From the NCBI RefSeq assembly GCF_003314435.2, contig NZ_QNVY02000006.1, positions 1-64,000 of the forward strand: a stretch of 64,000 bases of DNA, read 5' to 3'. The notes under the pieces were generated by a model. It did no database searches and was not told the origin of the DNA. It was given only the letters and a program-made list of their open reading frames with translations. Made by a program: the position numbers and the translations under genes. Positions 38,666 to 47,827 of the stretch are shown piece by piece (within the stretch, counting starts at the first letter, position 1; every line of letters begins with the position of its first letter). Origin of the DNA: Flavobacterium petrolei. Its GTDB lineage: Bacteria; Bacteroidota; Bacteroidia; Flavobacteriales; Flavobacteriaceae.

Positions 38666-39694
38666 ATGATGCTTAAAACAATTCAAATTATTGCATTACT
38701 TCAAGGACTTTTCGTCCTTTTTGTTTTATATAACAATCGCAATAGTTATAAGAACACAACTTTTTGGTTATTATTCGGAAGTTTATTTTCTATCGTTTTA
38801 TACATTATTGGAGATGACAAGAATAATATATTTGTTAATAACACCGATTGGTTTCTTTTCGATAACACACTTTTTATAACATTTCTATTTTTGTTTTTTA
38901 GGTATTTCAAAAGCAATAAAGAAAAGTTTATAAAATCAGATTACTGTTTTTTCATACCAAATATCATTTATCTAATTCTTGAAGTAATTGAAATAAAATT
39001 AATTCAAACTAATATAGTCATTGAAGTTTTAGAAGTATTCTGCGAATTAACTTTTATCATCTACTTATTACTAATTTTATTTTCCATAATTTCAAGTAAA
39101 AGAAAAAATTGGATTATATATTTCATCATTCCAATCATTATTTTGTTCGTTTTTTCACTCATTAATGATATTCTTAAAATCGTTGGATTATCAGAATTAC
39201 CGTTTTTATACGACCAAAATTTCAATTCATATCTTTTAATAGTTGTTGCGTTTTTATTCTATTTTATAACTTTTAAGTTGTTTAATGGTAATAAAGAAAT
39301 TTTACCTAAAGTAGAAATCGGTAAATACAAAAACTCAAATCTAAACGATGAAACAATTAGTAAATATAAAACTGCTTTAATCAATGCAATGCAAATTGAT
39401 AAAATATATCTTGATGGAAAATTATCCATACAAGATGTTTCAGATAAATTAAATATTCCGCGTCAATACATTTCTGAAGTTTTAAACGAACATATGAATA
39501 CCAATTTTCAAGATTTCATAAATGAATATAGAGTGGAAGAATTTGTAAACCGACTAAAAAACGACCAAAACAATAATCTTACACTTTTAGGAATCGCTAC
39601 AGATGTAGGTTTTAATTCTAAATCTTCTTTTAATGCTACATTTAAGAAATTCAAAGGCTTAACACCAACACAATTCAAGAAAAATCTTTTGTAA
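38666..39694 (+). CDS. AraC-family regulator with N-terminal membrane domain
   Basis: 342 aa. Residues 1-210 hold six or seven hydrophobic helices. A C-terminal AraC double helix-turn-helix follows (LSIQDVSDKLNIPRQYISEV; LTLLGIATDVGFNSKSSFNA then FKKFKGLTPTQF). This build is common in Flavobacteriia and is thought to sense signals at the inner membrane. The start at 38666 has a second ATG three bases on. It stands between the COG4705 and Omp85-type genes with gaps of 64 and 101 bp. Confidence 0.87.
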   Translation: MMLKTIQIIALLQGLFVLFVLYNNRNSYKNTTFWLLFGSLFSIVLYIIGDDKNNIFVNNTDWFLFDNTLFITFLFLFFRYFKSNKEKFIKSDYCFFIPNIIYLILEVIEIKLIQTNIVIEVLEVFCELTFIIYLLLILFSIISSKRKNWIIYFIIPIIILFVFSLINDILKIVGLSELPFLYDQNFNSYLLIVVAFLFYFITFKLFNGNKEILPKVEIGKYKNSNLNDETISKYKTALINAMQIDKIYLDGKLSIQDVSDKLNIPRQYISEVLNEHMNTNFQDFINEYRVEEFVNRLKNDQNNNLTLLGIATDVGFNSKSSFNATFKKFKGLTPTQFKKNLL

Positions 39695-39795
39695 AAAAAG
39701 TAATTGGTACAAATCAATCATTTTGCACTTATTTCATTTTTATGAAAACACAATCACTTACGATATTTGCGAAATAATTAAAAGAACCCAAAATT

Positions 39796-41202
39796 ATGTC
39801 GCAACTTAAATTAATTAAAAAGATTCTCTTTTGCTTTATTTTAACTATTTCAACGTACTCGATTAACGCACAAGTAAACGATACACTTTCATTTGTAAAA
39901 TCAAAACGAATGTCAGATGATGACCTTGCAAAAAAACGAGAAGGAACTTTCATAACGGGTTTGCCTGACTTTTCATCAGATCCTGTTACAGGTTTTGGTT
40001 TTGGTCTTAGAAGTAATGTCTATTGGAACGGCGAACGAACAAATCCACTTTTTGCCTACACACCTTACTTGGCAAAACTAAAAGCTAATGCAGCATATTA
40101 CACTTCAAACGCAAGAGAATTAATTTTATCTTTAGATGTACCATATTATAAAGGAACACGTTGGAGATTTAAAATTGATTTTAAAGCACAACAAAATCCA
40201 GCAAATTTATATTTTGGCTCAACAGAATCAACGTTGGGCAATCTACGATTGCCATCCAATGAAAACATTACTTTTTCAACATATGAAGCATTTGACAAAG
40301 CAAGAAAAACGCTGAGACCAGGTGGAATTGGCGAAGCAAGTTTTGTGACAGATGCCTTGTCAAACCGATTTAGAGAAACAGAATATATGCTTAATCTAAA
40401 AGGAGATTACGCAATAGGAAACGGAAAATGGCGAGTAATGGGTGGTTATGAAATTCAAAATTTAAGTTATAAAACTTTTGAGGGAGAGGAAGCAGAGGCA
40501 ATAAATCCAAATTCAGGAGAAGAAACTACTGCTCCAAATGGATTTTCACTTTTGCAAAGAGATTTTAATCAAGGCTTAATATCTGGCTTAAATGGTGGTT
40601 GGATTTCAATTTTACAAACCGCATTAATTTATGACACAAGAGATTTTGAACCCGACCCAACCAAAGGTTACTATTTTGAAATAGCAAATGAATATTCTGG
40701 CAAATATATTGGCTCACAATTTGATTTCAATAAACTTTTTATTCAAGCAAGAGCATATCAAAAGTTGCCTTTTGGAAAAAGAACTGTTATCGCTGGAAGA
40801 TTTGGAGTTGGTAACATTTTTGGCTCGAATGCCCCATTTTTTGAATTTCAAGACCAATGGAGTCCAGAAGGTAGCATCAATGCACTTGGTGGAAAGCAAT
40901 CATTGCGAGGTTATCGAGCAAATCGGTTTTTAGCACGTTCTACGTGGTTCACAAATATTGAAATAAGATATAGAATTGCAGAAACAAAATTAGGAAAACA
41001 AAGATTTGCTTTCGGTGTCGCACCATTTTTTGATGCAGGAACAGTAAGAGACGAATGGCAAAATCTAAACTTTAAAAACATTCGTTACTCGTATGGTTTA
41101 GGTGCAAGAATTGCTTGGAATCAGTCCACAATTTTATCATTTGATTACGGAATATCAAAAGAAGATAAACTCTTCTACATCGGCATAGGTCAAGCTTTTT
41201 AA
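39796..41202 (+). CDS. BamA/TamA-family (Omp85) outer-membrane protein without POTRA
   Basis: 468 aa. Signal peptide (ending SINAQ), a short lead and then a 16-strand-type barrel with the Omp85 marks: FGFGLRSNVYWNG, GWISILQTALIYDTRDFEPD, LGGKQSLRGYRANRF (the RGY/F loop motif) and a C-terminal FYIGIGQAF ending in Phe. There is no room for POTRA domains, unlike BamA. Proteins like this are called surface antigen D15 family; the cargo is unknown. It may be under the adjacent AraC regulator. Confidence 0.85.
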   Translation: MSQLKLIKKILFCFILTISTYSINAQVNDTLSFVKSKRMSDDDLAKKREGTFITGLPDFSSDPVTGFGFGLRSNVYWNGERTNPLFAYTPYLAKLKANAAYYTSNARELILSLDVPYYKGTRWRFKIDFKAQQNPANLYFGSTESTLGNLRLPSNENITFSTYEAFDKARKTLRPGGIGEASFVTDALSNRFRETEYMLNLKGDYAIGNGKWRVMGGYEIQNLSYKTFEGEEAEAINPNSGEETTAPNGFSLLQRDFNQGLISGLNGGWISILQTALIYDTRDFEPDPTKGYYFEIANEYSGKYIGSQFDFNKLFIQARAYQKLPFGKRTVIAGRFGVGNIFGSNAPFFEFQDQWSPEGSINALGGKQSLRGYRANRFLARSTWFTNIEIRYRIAETKLGKQRFAFGVAPFFDAGTVRDEWQNLNFKNIRYSYGLGARIAWNQSTILSFDYGISKEDKLFYIGIGQAF

Positions 41203-41283
41203 CAAATTAGTTTGGTATTATTTGTAAAGATTTTGGAGATATAAAAATAGTGTATGTTACAAACAGAAATATAAAACTAACTA

Positions 41284-41463
41284 GCGGATTTATATTTATT
41301 GCTATCGCAATTATATATATCTGCTCCGCATTTATATAAATATGTTTCGCATTTACATTTCTGTTTGTCCTATTTATATCAATCCAATTTATATTTATTT
41401 ATGTGTGACTTATATTTTTTGTAATCCGATTTGTATTTATACCTATCAGACTTAAATTTATTG
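41284..41463. repeat. Degenerate 21-22 bp AT-rich tandem repeat
   Basis: Units of about 21-22 bp repeat with drift: GCGGATTTATATTTATTGC, CGCAATTATATATATCTGC, CGCATTTATATAAATATG, CGCATTTACATTTCTG and further decayed copies. The first three to four units are clear, the later ones less so. It lies in a gap with no gene after the Omp85-type gene. Confidence 0.5.
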
Positions 41464-41651
41464 AAACCCTAAACCTAATTATGAAAGGATTACAAAACAG
41501 AACGGAAACAGAAGAATAAAGGGCATCTGCCAACAATTGCTAAAACTCATGGCTAGTTTTTCGGTAAATTGTTCATTTACTTTTCATAACTTCTCTCGGG
41601 CAATTATGGAAAAAAAGCTTTCCATAAGTCGCCACGAGCTCTAGCAAAGAA

Positions 41652-41854
41652 ACGTTTTGGTTAGCATTTGTTTTAACACGACCATTCGGAGCAACTTTTG
41701 GAGATTTACTTACAAAACCTTTGGAAAAAGGCGATCTAAATTTTGGAACTACTTGTCGTCAGCTATACTATTTACAATTTTAATGCTATTAATAACCGTT
41801 GCCATTATTAAAAACAATAAAATAGAAAAACAAAAACTGATTATTGGAAAGTAA
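41652..41854 (+). pseudogene. Frameshifted C-terminal remnant of a COG4705/DUF347 protein
   Basis: In one frame from 41652 the DNA reads TFWLAFVLTRPFGATFGDLL then TKPLEKGDLNFGT, the fourth DUF347 repeat. About 41745-41750 the frame shifts and continues as YLSSAILFTILMLLITVAII to a stop at 41854. Neither frame alone is a normal protein. No start or N-terminal repeats are present upstream. It is the remains of a second COG4705 gene; the intact relative at 37978 lacks this repeat. Confidence 0.75.
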
Positions 41855-41958
41855 TATCATAAAAACTTCATAAAAAACAGTCCCAAGCCCAAAATTCAAT
41901 ATTTCTTCTAAATTGGTTTTCATCTTTGACTATTATTAATTTATAAAATAGAATAGCA

Positions 41959-42390
41959 ATGAAAAAATCAATAATTGTGATAACCTTAATAATGGTATCA
42001 TTAGTGTCGTTTGCTCAAAAAACGAAAGAGCAAAATGTGCCTCAAGTAGTCAAAAATGCGCTTCTTCAAAAATTTCCAAAAGCAAAAGAAGTAAAATGGG
42101 ATAAGGAAGGGAAAAACTTTGAAGCAAGTTTTGATTTGAATAATGTAGATAATTCGGTTTTGTTAAGTCAAGATGGAAAAATTGTTGAAACAGAAATTGA
42201 AATTAAAGTCAGTCAATTGCCTAAAAATGCGTTGCAATACTTAAAGGATAATTATAAAAATCAAAAAGTAAAAGAAGCAGCAAAAATTGTTACTGAAGAA
42301 GGTACTATAATATACGAAGCCGAAATTAAAGGCAAGGATTTGCTTTTTGACGAGAACGGTAATTTCATCACTAAAGACAAGGTTAGTTAG
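41959..42390 (+). CDS. PepSY-like (beta-lactamase-inhibitor-like fold) periplasmic protein
   Basis: 143 aa with a signal peptide (cut after VSFAQ). Two alpha/beta repeats of the PepSY-like kind follow: VVKNALLQKFPKAKEVKWDK then FEASFDLNNVDNSVLLSQDG, and LPKNALQYLKDNYKNQKVKE then YEAEIKGKDLLFDENG. Such proteins are small periplasmic domains often linked to two-component systems and envelope stress in Bacteroidota; the exact role is unknown. It precedes the phosphoglycerol-transferase-like gene by 96 bp. Confidence 0.83.
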   Translation: MKKSIIVITLIMVSLVSFAQKTKEQNVPQVVKNALLQKFPKAKEVKWDKEGKNFEASFDLNNVDNSVLLSQDGKIVETEIEIKVSQLPKNALQYLKDNYKNQKVKEAAKIVTEEGTIIYEAEIKGKDLLFDENGNFITKDKVS

Positions 42391-42486
42391 ATTTTTTTTA
42401 AAGCATCTAGACAGTATGTGTGGGTGTTTTTTTCTGTTTACAAATCACTATTTCACTCTCTTTCAAAATATTATTTACCAACTATT

Positions 42487-44448
42487 ATGTTCAAAAAAAC
42501 CAACTTATCAACCAGATACGCATTGTTACTTACTTTTGTATTATGGTTTGTTATTATCTCTCAGATAGTAAGAATTATTTTTTTTATATGGCAATACGAC
42601 GAAGTTTCGTTTAACATTTTCACTGTTTTAGGAACAGTACTAACAGGATTATTTTTCGATATAGGTACAATTAGTTTTATTGTATTTCCTGCCATTATTT
42701 ATTACTTCATTTTTCCAAATAAATGGGTTGGCTCGTTGGTTGATAAAATATTCATTTGGTTTTTTACCACAGTAGTAACCTTTATATTAGTATTTACCTT
42801 TTTTGCCGAAATTACTTTTTGGGACGAATTCAAAACGAGATTTAATTTCATTGCAGTAGATTATTTAATATACACTCACGAAGTTATTTCAAACATTCAA
42901 CAATCATATCCTCTACCAATATTAATTAGTGGAGTATCATTAATTGTATTTTTAGTCTTATTTCTATTTTATAAAAGAAATGCCTTCAAAAACACATTTT
43001 CACAAACTACAACTTTAAAAGAAAAAAGTATTGTGTTAGGTACTGGTGTAGTTTCTTGTTTGTTTTTTACAACATTTATAACAAATAATCAGGCGGAATG
43101 GTCTAAAAATAGATACAACGCTGAAATATCAAAATCGGGAATTTATTCATTTTTTGCAGCTTTCAGAAACAATCAAATGGCATACTATGAGTTTTATACT
43201 TCTGTAAATAACAAATCGGCTTTTGCTATTATTAGAAATAAATTGAGCGATAAAAACAGTAAATACCAATCAGAAGGATTATCTATTCACAGAACAATAA
43301 CAGACACAACTAACCAAGAGCCAAGTAAAAAGAATGTAGTATTTATTTTGGTTGAAAGTCTTAGTGGTAGTTTTATGAACGAGTTTGGAAATAAAGAAAA
43401 TATTACACCTTTTTTAGATAGTTTAGCTCAAAAAAGTGTGTTTTTCGACAATTTATATGCCACAGGAACTAGAACCGTTCGTGGTATGGAAGCAATGACA
43501 CTTTGTATTCCACCAACACCGGGACAAAGTATCGTAAAACGTCCCGAAAATCAAAACCTATATACCGTTTCAAATGTTTTTAAAACCAAAGGATATAACT
43601 CAAATTTCTTTTATGGCGGCGATGGTTATTTTGATAATATGAACGCGTATTTTGGTGGCAACGGATTTACAATTTATGATCGTGGACGAGGTAGCGTTTT
43701 AAGTGATAAAATTAAAACGGTACGAAATAATATTAATGATAACGAAGTGACTTTTGAAAATGCTTGGGGTATTTGTGATGATGACATTTACTCTAAAATG
43801 CTTAAAGTGGCTGATGAACATTACAAAAACAACAAACCATTTTTCAATTTTGTAATGACAACTTCCAACCACAGACCGTATACTTATCCTGACAATGCAA
43901 TTGATATTCCATCAGGAACTGGTCGTGAAGGAGCTGTAAAATATACTGATTATGCCTTAAAAAAAATGTTTCAAAAAGCCAAAAACAAACCTTGGTTCAA
44001 GAATACTGTTTTTATAATTATTGCCGACCATTGCGCTAGTAGTGCAGGTAAAGATGAAATTGATGTTGCCAATTATCACATCCCGGCATTTATAATAAAT
44101 TTTCCAGAAGCAATAAGCCAAAAAGTAAAAAAACAATGCTCTCAAATAGATGTTTTTCCAACATTTTTTTCAATGATGAATTGGAGTTACGAAAGCAATT
44201 TCTTTGGTAAAAATGTATTTAATCCAAACTTTGAAGAACGCGCATTAGTAGGAACATACAGAAAATTAGTATTGATGAAAAAAGAAAAAGTAATGATTTT
44301 GTCTGACCAAAAGAAGCAAGCATTTTATACTTGGAATAAAACCGATAATAGATTAAAACCATTGCCATTGGACAAAAATTTCCTAAATGAAACCATTTCT
44401 TGGTATCAAACTGCTGATTATTTATTTACTAATAAGCTGCTTGAATAA
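42487..44448 (+). CDS. LTA synthase-like phosphoglycerol transferase (sulfatase fold)
   Basis: About 653 aa from the ATG at 42487 (MFKKTNLSTRYALL). Five transmembrane helices fill the first 210 residues. A periplasmic alkaline-phosphatase-like domain follows: VVFILVESLSGSFMNEFG, the nucleophile region ATGTRTVRGMEAMTL (Thr328/330), FFYGGDGYFDNM, TTSNHRPYTYP and FIIIADHCASSAGKDEID with metal-binding Asp and His. Relatives move phosphoglycerol or phosphoethanolamine from a phospholipid onto a glycan or lipid, releasing diacylglycerol. Its stop overlaps the diacylglycerol kinase start by one base, which fits recycling of that product. Confidence 0.88.
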   Translation: MFKKTNLSTRYALLLTFVLWFVIISQIVRIIFFIWQYDEVSFNIFTVLGTVLTGLFFDIGTISFIVFPAIIYYFIFPNKWVGSLVDKIFIWFFTTVVTFILVFTFFAEITFWDEFKTRFNFIAVDYLIYTHEVISNIQQSYPLPILISGVSLIVFLVLFLFYKRNAFKNTFSQTTTLKEKSIVLGTGVVSCLFFTTFITNNQAEWSKNRYNAEISKSGIYSFFAAFRNNQMAYYEFYTSVNNKSAFAIIRNKLSDKNSKYQSEGLSIHRTITDTTNQEPSKKNVVFILVESLSGSFMNEFGNKENITPFLDSLAQKSVFFDNLYATGTRTVRGMEAMTLCIPPTPGQSIVKRPENQNLYTVSNVFKTKGYNSNFFYGGDGYFDNMNAYFGGNGFTIYDRGRGSVLSDKIKTVRNNINDNEVTFENAWGICDDDIYSKMLKVADEHYKNNKPFFNFVMTTSNHRPYTYPDNAIDIPSGTGREGAVKYTDYALKKMFQKAKNKPWFKNTVFIIIADHCASSAGKDEIDVANYHIPAFIINFPEAISQKVKKQCSQIDVFPTFFSMMNWSYESNFFGKNVFNPNFEERALVGTYRKLVLMKKEKVMILSDQKKQAFYTWNKTDNRLKPLPLDKNFLNETISWYQTADYLFTNKLLE

Positions 44449-45329
44449 TGGTTTACATTCATTTTATTGTTAATCCAATATCAGGTAGTGGAAAACATAA
44501 TATTGGCAAAACCGAATTAGAAAAGCATTTTCCAAAGGAAACTTATAAGATTGCAGTTGACTATTCAAATTATAAAAAACACGCAATCATCCTTACCCAA
44601 AATGCAATTTCTAACAATCCGGACTGTATTGTAGTATGTGGCGGAGATGGCACCATAAATGAAGTGGCGTCGTGTTTAATTAATACCAAAATAAAATTAG
44701 GAATTATTCCAGTTGGTTCTGGAAATGGTTTAGCTTCTAATCTAAACATTCCAAAATCATTGGATAAAGCAACGGAAATTATACGTAAAGGCAACACACA
44801 ATTTATTGATGTTGGAAAAGTAAACGACCATTATTTTTTTAGCAATGTGGGGGTTGGAATTGATGCAACGATTATAAAAAAATATGAGAGTTACAGTAAG
44901 AGAACATTGTTTTCTTATGTTCGGGCTTCTATAGCATCAAGTATTCAATTTAATCCGATGGAAACGATACTTTCATTTAACAATCATATTGTCAATACAA
45001 ATGCCTTCATGATTTTTATTTCTAATTCAAATGAAATGGGATATGGAATGAGTTTAACACCTAAAGCAAGTTTAAATGATGGTCTATTAGATTTAGTTGT
45101 AATTTCTAAACTAAACTTATTTGATAAACTAATTTTAGGTATGAGAGTAATATCAAATAAAATAGAAAAATTCGAAAAAGCACGACACACATTAATCGAA
45201 AAAATAAATATAGAAATGCCTAAGAAAATCTTCGTAGACACGCAAATTGACGGAGAATTTCATAATTTGAGAACAAATAAAATAGAAGTTACAATAATAA
45301 AAAGTGGATTAGAAGTTTTGACAGAATAA
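44448..45329 (+). CDS. Diacylglycerol kinase-family lipid kinase (YegS/BmrU type)
   Basis: 293 aa with the catalytic GGDGT motif at 65-69 (IVVCGGDGTINEVAS), the PVGSGNGLASNL loop and a C-terminal VDTQIDGEF motif. It phosphorylates diacylglycerol or a related lipid at the inner face of the membrane. The TAATG junction with the LTA-synthase-like gene shows tight translational coupling. An EamA half-transporter follows 19 bp downstream. Confidence 0.9.
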   Translation: MVYIHFIVNPISGSGKHNIGKTELEKHFPKETYKIAVDYSNYKKHAIILTQNAISNNPDCIVVCGGDGTINEVASCLINTKIKLGIIPVGSGNGLASNLNIPKSLDKATEIIRKGNTQFIDVGKVNDHYFFSNVGVGIDATIIKKYESYSKRTLFSYVRASIASSIQFNPMETILSFNNHIVNTNAFMIFISNSNEMGYGMSLTPKASLNDGLLDLVVISKLNLFDKLILGMRVISNKIEKFEKARHTLIEKINIEMPKKIFVDTQIDGEFHNLRTNKIEVTIIKSGLEVLTE

Positions 45330-45348
45330 AATTTAAACTAATTAAGTT

Positions 45349-45774
45349 ATGAAACAGTATCAAATTTTTGCTCTAATATCGATGTTCTTCGCTGGTTTGA
45401 CATCGGTAGTTGCTAAAGCAGGTTTAAAGAATGTAGCTTCCGATACAGGCTTGGCTATTCGGACTTCATTCGTATTTATTTTTATTTGGTTTAACATCAT
45501 AGTTTTTAATAATTATAAAGATTTCTCTAATCTTACCAAAAAAGATGTTTTGTTGTTAGGTGTTTCGGCTCTAACAACGGCAATTTCTTGGGTCTTTTAT
45601 TATAGAGCAATAAAAATAGGCACAGTCTCCGAAGTGGCATTAATCGATAAAGGAAGAATAATTATCACACTAGTACTTTCTTTTATATTTCTAAACGAAC
45701 AATTTACTTGGCGCATAGCTTTGGGTGGTTTGATGATTATAGGCGGAATACTAATCTTAACAATGAAATCATAA
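45349..45774 (+). CDS. EamA-family half-size membrane transporter
   Basis: 141 aa with four to five helices. FALISMFFAGLTSVVAKAGL opens the EamA repeat and FLNEQFTWRIALGGLMIIGG closes it. It has one repeat instead of two, so it must pair with itself or another half. Half-size EamA and SMR proteins can flip lipid-linked sugars (as ArnE/ArnF do) or export small molecules. Its place in a run of lipid genes favours a lipid substrate; this is inference. Confidence 0.82.
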   Translation: MKQYQIFALISMFFAGLTSVVAKAGLKNVASDTGLAIRTSFVFIFIWFNIIVFNNYKDFSNLTKKDVLLLGVSALTTAISWVFYYRAIKIGTVSEVALIDKGRIIITLVLSFIFLNEQFTWRIALGGLMIIGGILILTMKS

Positions 45775-45812
45775 TGGTATAAAACTACGCGTAACCTTTT
45801 AAATTATTTACC

Positions 45813-46589
45813 ATGTTTAAAACCATTTTATTTTCATTATTAAGTATAGCTACATTGCATGCACAGAACCAGATTGAAAGTGTTCAAGAGAAGAAAATTG
45901 ATACAGATACTATTCCGAAAACCGACAGCACGCATAAATTCAAATTAAAACAACTAATCATTCCGTCCGTTTTAATAGGTTATGGTGTAATTGGTATTGA
46001 AAGTGATCAATTAAAACTCTTCAATACTCAAATAAAAGAAGAAGTAAATGAAGATATCGATAAAAAAGTAACCATTGACGATTTCTCGCAATATGCACCA
46101 GCTTTATCAGTTTACGGATTAAATGCTTTGGGCATAAAAGGAAAACATAATTTTAAAGACAGAACCATAATACTCGGTACTTCTTATTTAATTATCTCAG
46201 CATCAGTTTTAAGTTTAAAATCAATTACACAAGTCGAAAGACCTGATGGTAGTGGTTTCAATTCTTTTCCATCTGGACATACAGCCACGGCTTTTGCAGG
46301 CGCAGAGTTCCTTTGGCAAGAGTATAAAGATGTCTCAATATGGTATGGAATTTCAGGATATATAATTGCTACTGGTACAGGAGCATTCAGAATTTACAAC
46401 GACAAACATTGGCTAACAGATGTGGTTGCAGGTGCTGGAATTGGAATTTTAAGTACAAAAGTTGCCTATTGGATCAATCCATGGATACAAGAAAAAATAT
46501 TCAAATCCAAAGAAAAAAATAGTATGTCAGCTATAGCACCTTTCTATAATGGCAAACAATTAGGTGTAGGCTTCATTAAAACGTTTTAA
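45813..46589 (+). CDS. PAP2-family phosphatase, membrane or periplasmic
   Basis: 258 aa with a signal-like N-terminus (ending LHAQN) and the three acid-phosphatase motifs: KSITQVERPDG, FPSGHTATAF and FRIYNDKHWLTDVVAG (the third deviates from SRxxxxxHxxxD by using FRIYNDKHWLTD). It should remove phosphate from a lipid phosphate such as phosphatidate, phosphatidylglycerol phosphate or undecaprenyl diphosphate. It ends the lipid-gene run. A gap of about 800 bp follows. Confidence 0.86.
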   Translation: MFKTILFSLLSIATLHAQNQIESVQEKKIDTDTIPKTDSTHKFKLKQLIIPSVLIGYGVIGIESDQLKLFNTQIKEEVNEDIDKKVTIDDFSQYAPALSVYGLNALGIKGKHNFKDRTIILGTSYLIISASVLSLKSITQVERPDGSGFNSFPSGHTATAFAGAEFLWQEYKDVSIWYGISGYIIATGTGAFRIYNDKHWLTDVVAGAGIGILSTKVAYWINPWIQEKIFKSKEKNSMSAIAPFYNGKQLGVGFIKTF

Positions 46590-47391
46590 TATTTGTAATT
46601 ATTTTTAAAAGATACTTTTTGTTAAAGAGAAGTGGTTTTTTTTTAGATTATTATCTGATTTAGCCTAAAATACTAATTTTAATTGGTTTCTAATGTATAA
46701 GTATAATTGACACTTAGTATTGAAAGCAATATTTTTTTAAATATTCAGATATAAATGGAATTCTGGACACTATCGCAAAAAGTGTAAGTTGAAAAGTCTA
46801 GACTTCGGTTTTTATAATTAAAGCCTTTTTTCAAATATAAGTTTATAATAAATAATTGTCTTTATATATTTTTTCTCACCGTGCACAACTCATTTATTTA
46901 TTAGCTTCATTTAACGAACTACTTGTTTGATAACTCCAACATTCTCCTTTTTACGGTATTAAAAGTACGTTTTACATTTCAGTCGCCACTTCTTTGCCAA
47001 CGTTCCAAAAAATTAATGACATAGTTTAAAATAAATCATCTACACTTCGTGATTTGCACCAGAATTTTTTTTTAGCTTCGTTAAATAATTTGGCATAATA
47101 GTGCATATAGAACTATCCAGCTTTTAATCAAAATTTCGAATGCAGTAAATCTAATTAGATTGTGTAGATATAAATTTATGCCTCATAGTTAACATATCAG
47201 GTTTAACCTGACTACAATGAAACAAAATATAATAATATCAACAATTATTTATTTAGTACGATATACATACCAAAGCTATATTGTCAGGTTGAACCTGACA
47301 ATATAGATACGAAATATAATTATAATAACCCGTTTATCTCTTGTCTTCTATTTCTATATCAAAAACAATCGAATGAAACATCTGCTATTTA
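46590..47391. other. Gene-free gap with two strong palindromes
   Basis: This 802-bp AT-rich stretch has no long frame on either strand. Short minus-strand peptides between about 46,930 and 47,120 (for example LINFLERWQRSGD) hint at a decayed gene I cannot name. Two palindromes lie near its right end, at 47197-47211 and 47276-47306, listed separately. A lone GCCAACGTT at 46996-47004 resembles the end of the cassette sites further right but has no partner arm. Confidence 0.5.
47197..47306. promoter_or_regulatory. Paired palindromic operators ahead of the truncated XRE gene
   Basis: TCAGGTTTAACCTGA at 47197-47211 is a perfect palindrome with one central base. At 47276-47306 the same core (TCAGGTT-G-AACCTGA) is extended to 15-bp perfect arms around one base, from CTATATTG to CAATATAG. 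Centres are 87 bp apart. A shared core in two copies upstream of a helix-turn-helix gene is the pattern of an autoregulated operator. Confidence 0.7.
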
Positions 47392-47697
47392 TTGTTTTGG
47401 CAGGCAAGTATCGACAAAGCACAATTTAGTACTATAGAAAACAATAAAACTGACCCATCATTTTCTACGATTGAAAAAATTGCAAAAGCAATGGGTTGCT
47501 CAATTGCCGAACTGTTTGCGTCTGCCGAAGAAATTAAAGAAATTCATTCCAACGATAAAAGTTTAATGGAAAAATTGACACTTATAGAAACGCTGACAGA
47601 TGAAGAAAAACAGATCTTGTTTAATATTCTTGATGCTTTCGTTTCCAAGAAAAAATACAAAGACACTCTTTCGGGTTTGCTTATTGATGTAAAATAA
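47392..47697 (+). pseudogene. 5'-truncated XRE-family regulator
   Basis: The frame opens after a stop at 47374 and has only a TTG at 47392 as start. Its first residues (ASIDKAQFSTIENNKTDPSF) correspond to the recognition helix and what follows in XRE proteins, then STIEKIAKAMGCSIAELF. The first two helices of the fold are missing and no upstream frame supplies them. A C-terminal segment, KLTLIETLTDEEKQILFNIL, is intact. It is probably the surviving 3' part of a regulator that used the palindromes upstream. Confidence 0.65.
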
Positions 47698-47724
47698 GAA
47701 AGCCGAGCATTTGCTCAGCTTTCT
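47698..47724 (+). terminator. Hairpin after the truncated XRE gene
   Basis: AGAAAGCCGAGC and GCTCAGCTTTCT pair with a single mismatch around a four-base loop, right at the end of the coding frame. There is no long T run, so termination is likely but weak. Confidence 0.6.
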
Positions 47725-47827
47725 ATGTTCGACTACTTTTTAATTATTTCCTGTGATTTGTTTGTGCATTTACTATAAATGATATTATACTGCAAAACAG
47801 CAATAGTGCTTTTTTTATTGAAGCGAT

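Noticed and set aside
46996..47004. An isolated GCCAACGTT like the ends of the cassette sites
   Set aside because: No pairing arm was found within 200 bp on either side, so it is not counted as a site.
46930..47120. Minus-strand peptides resembling a decayed transposase or regulator
   Set aside because: The fragments are short, broken by stops and match no family I can name.
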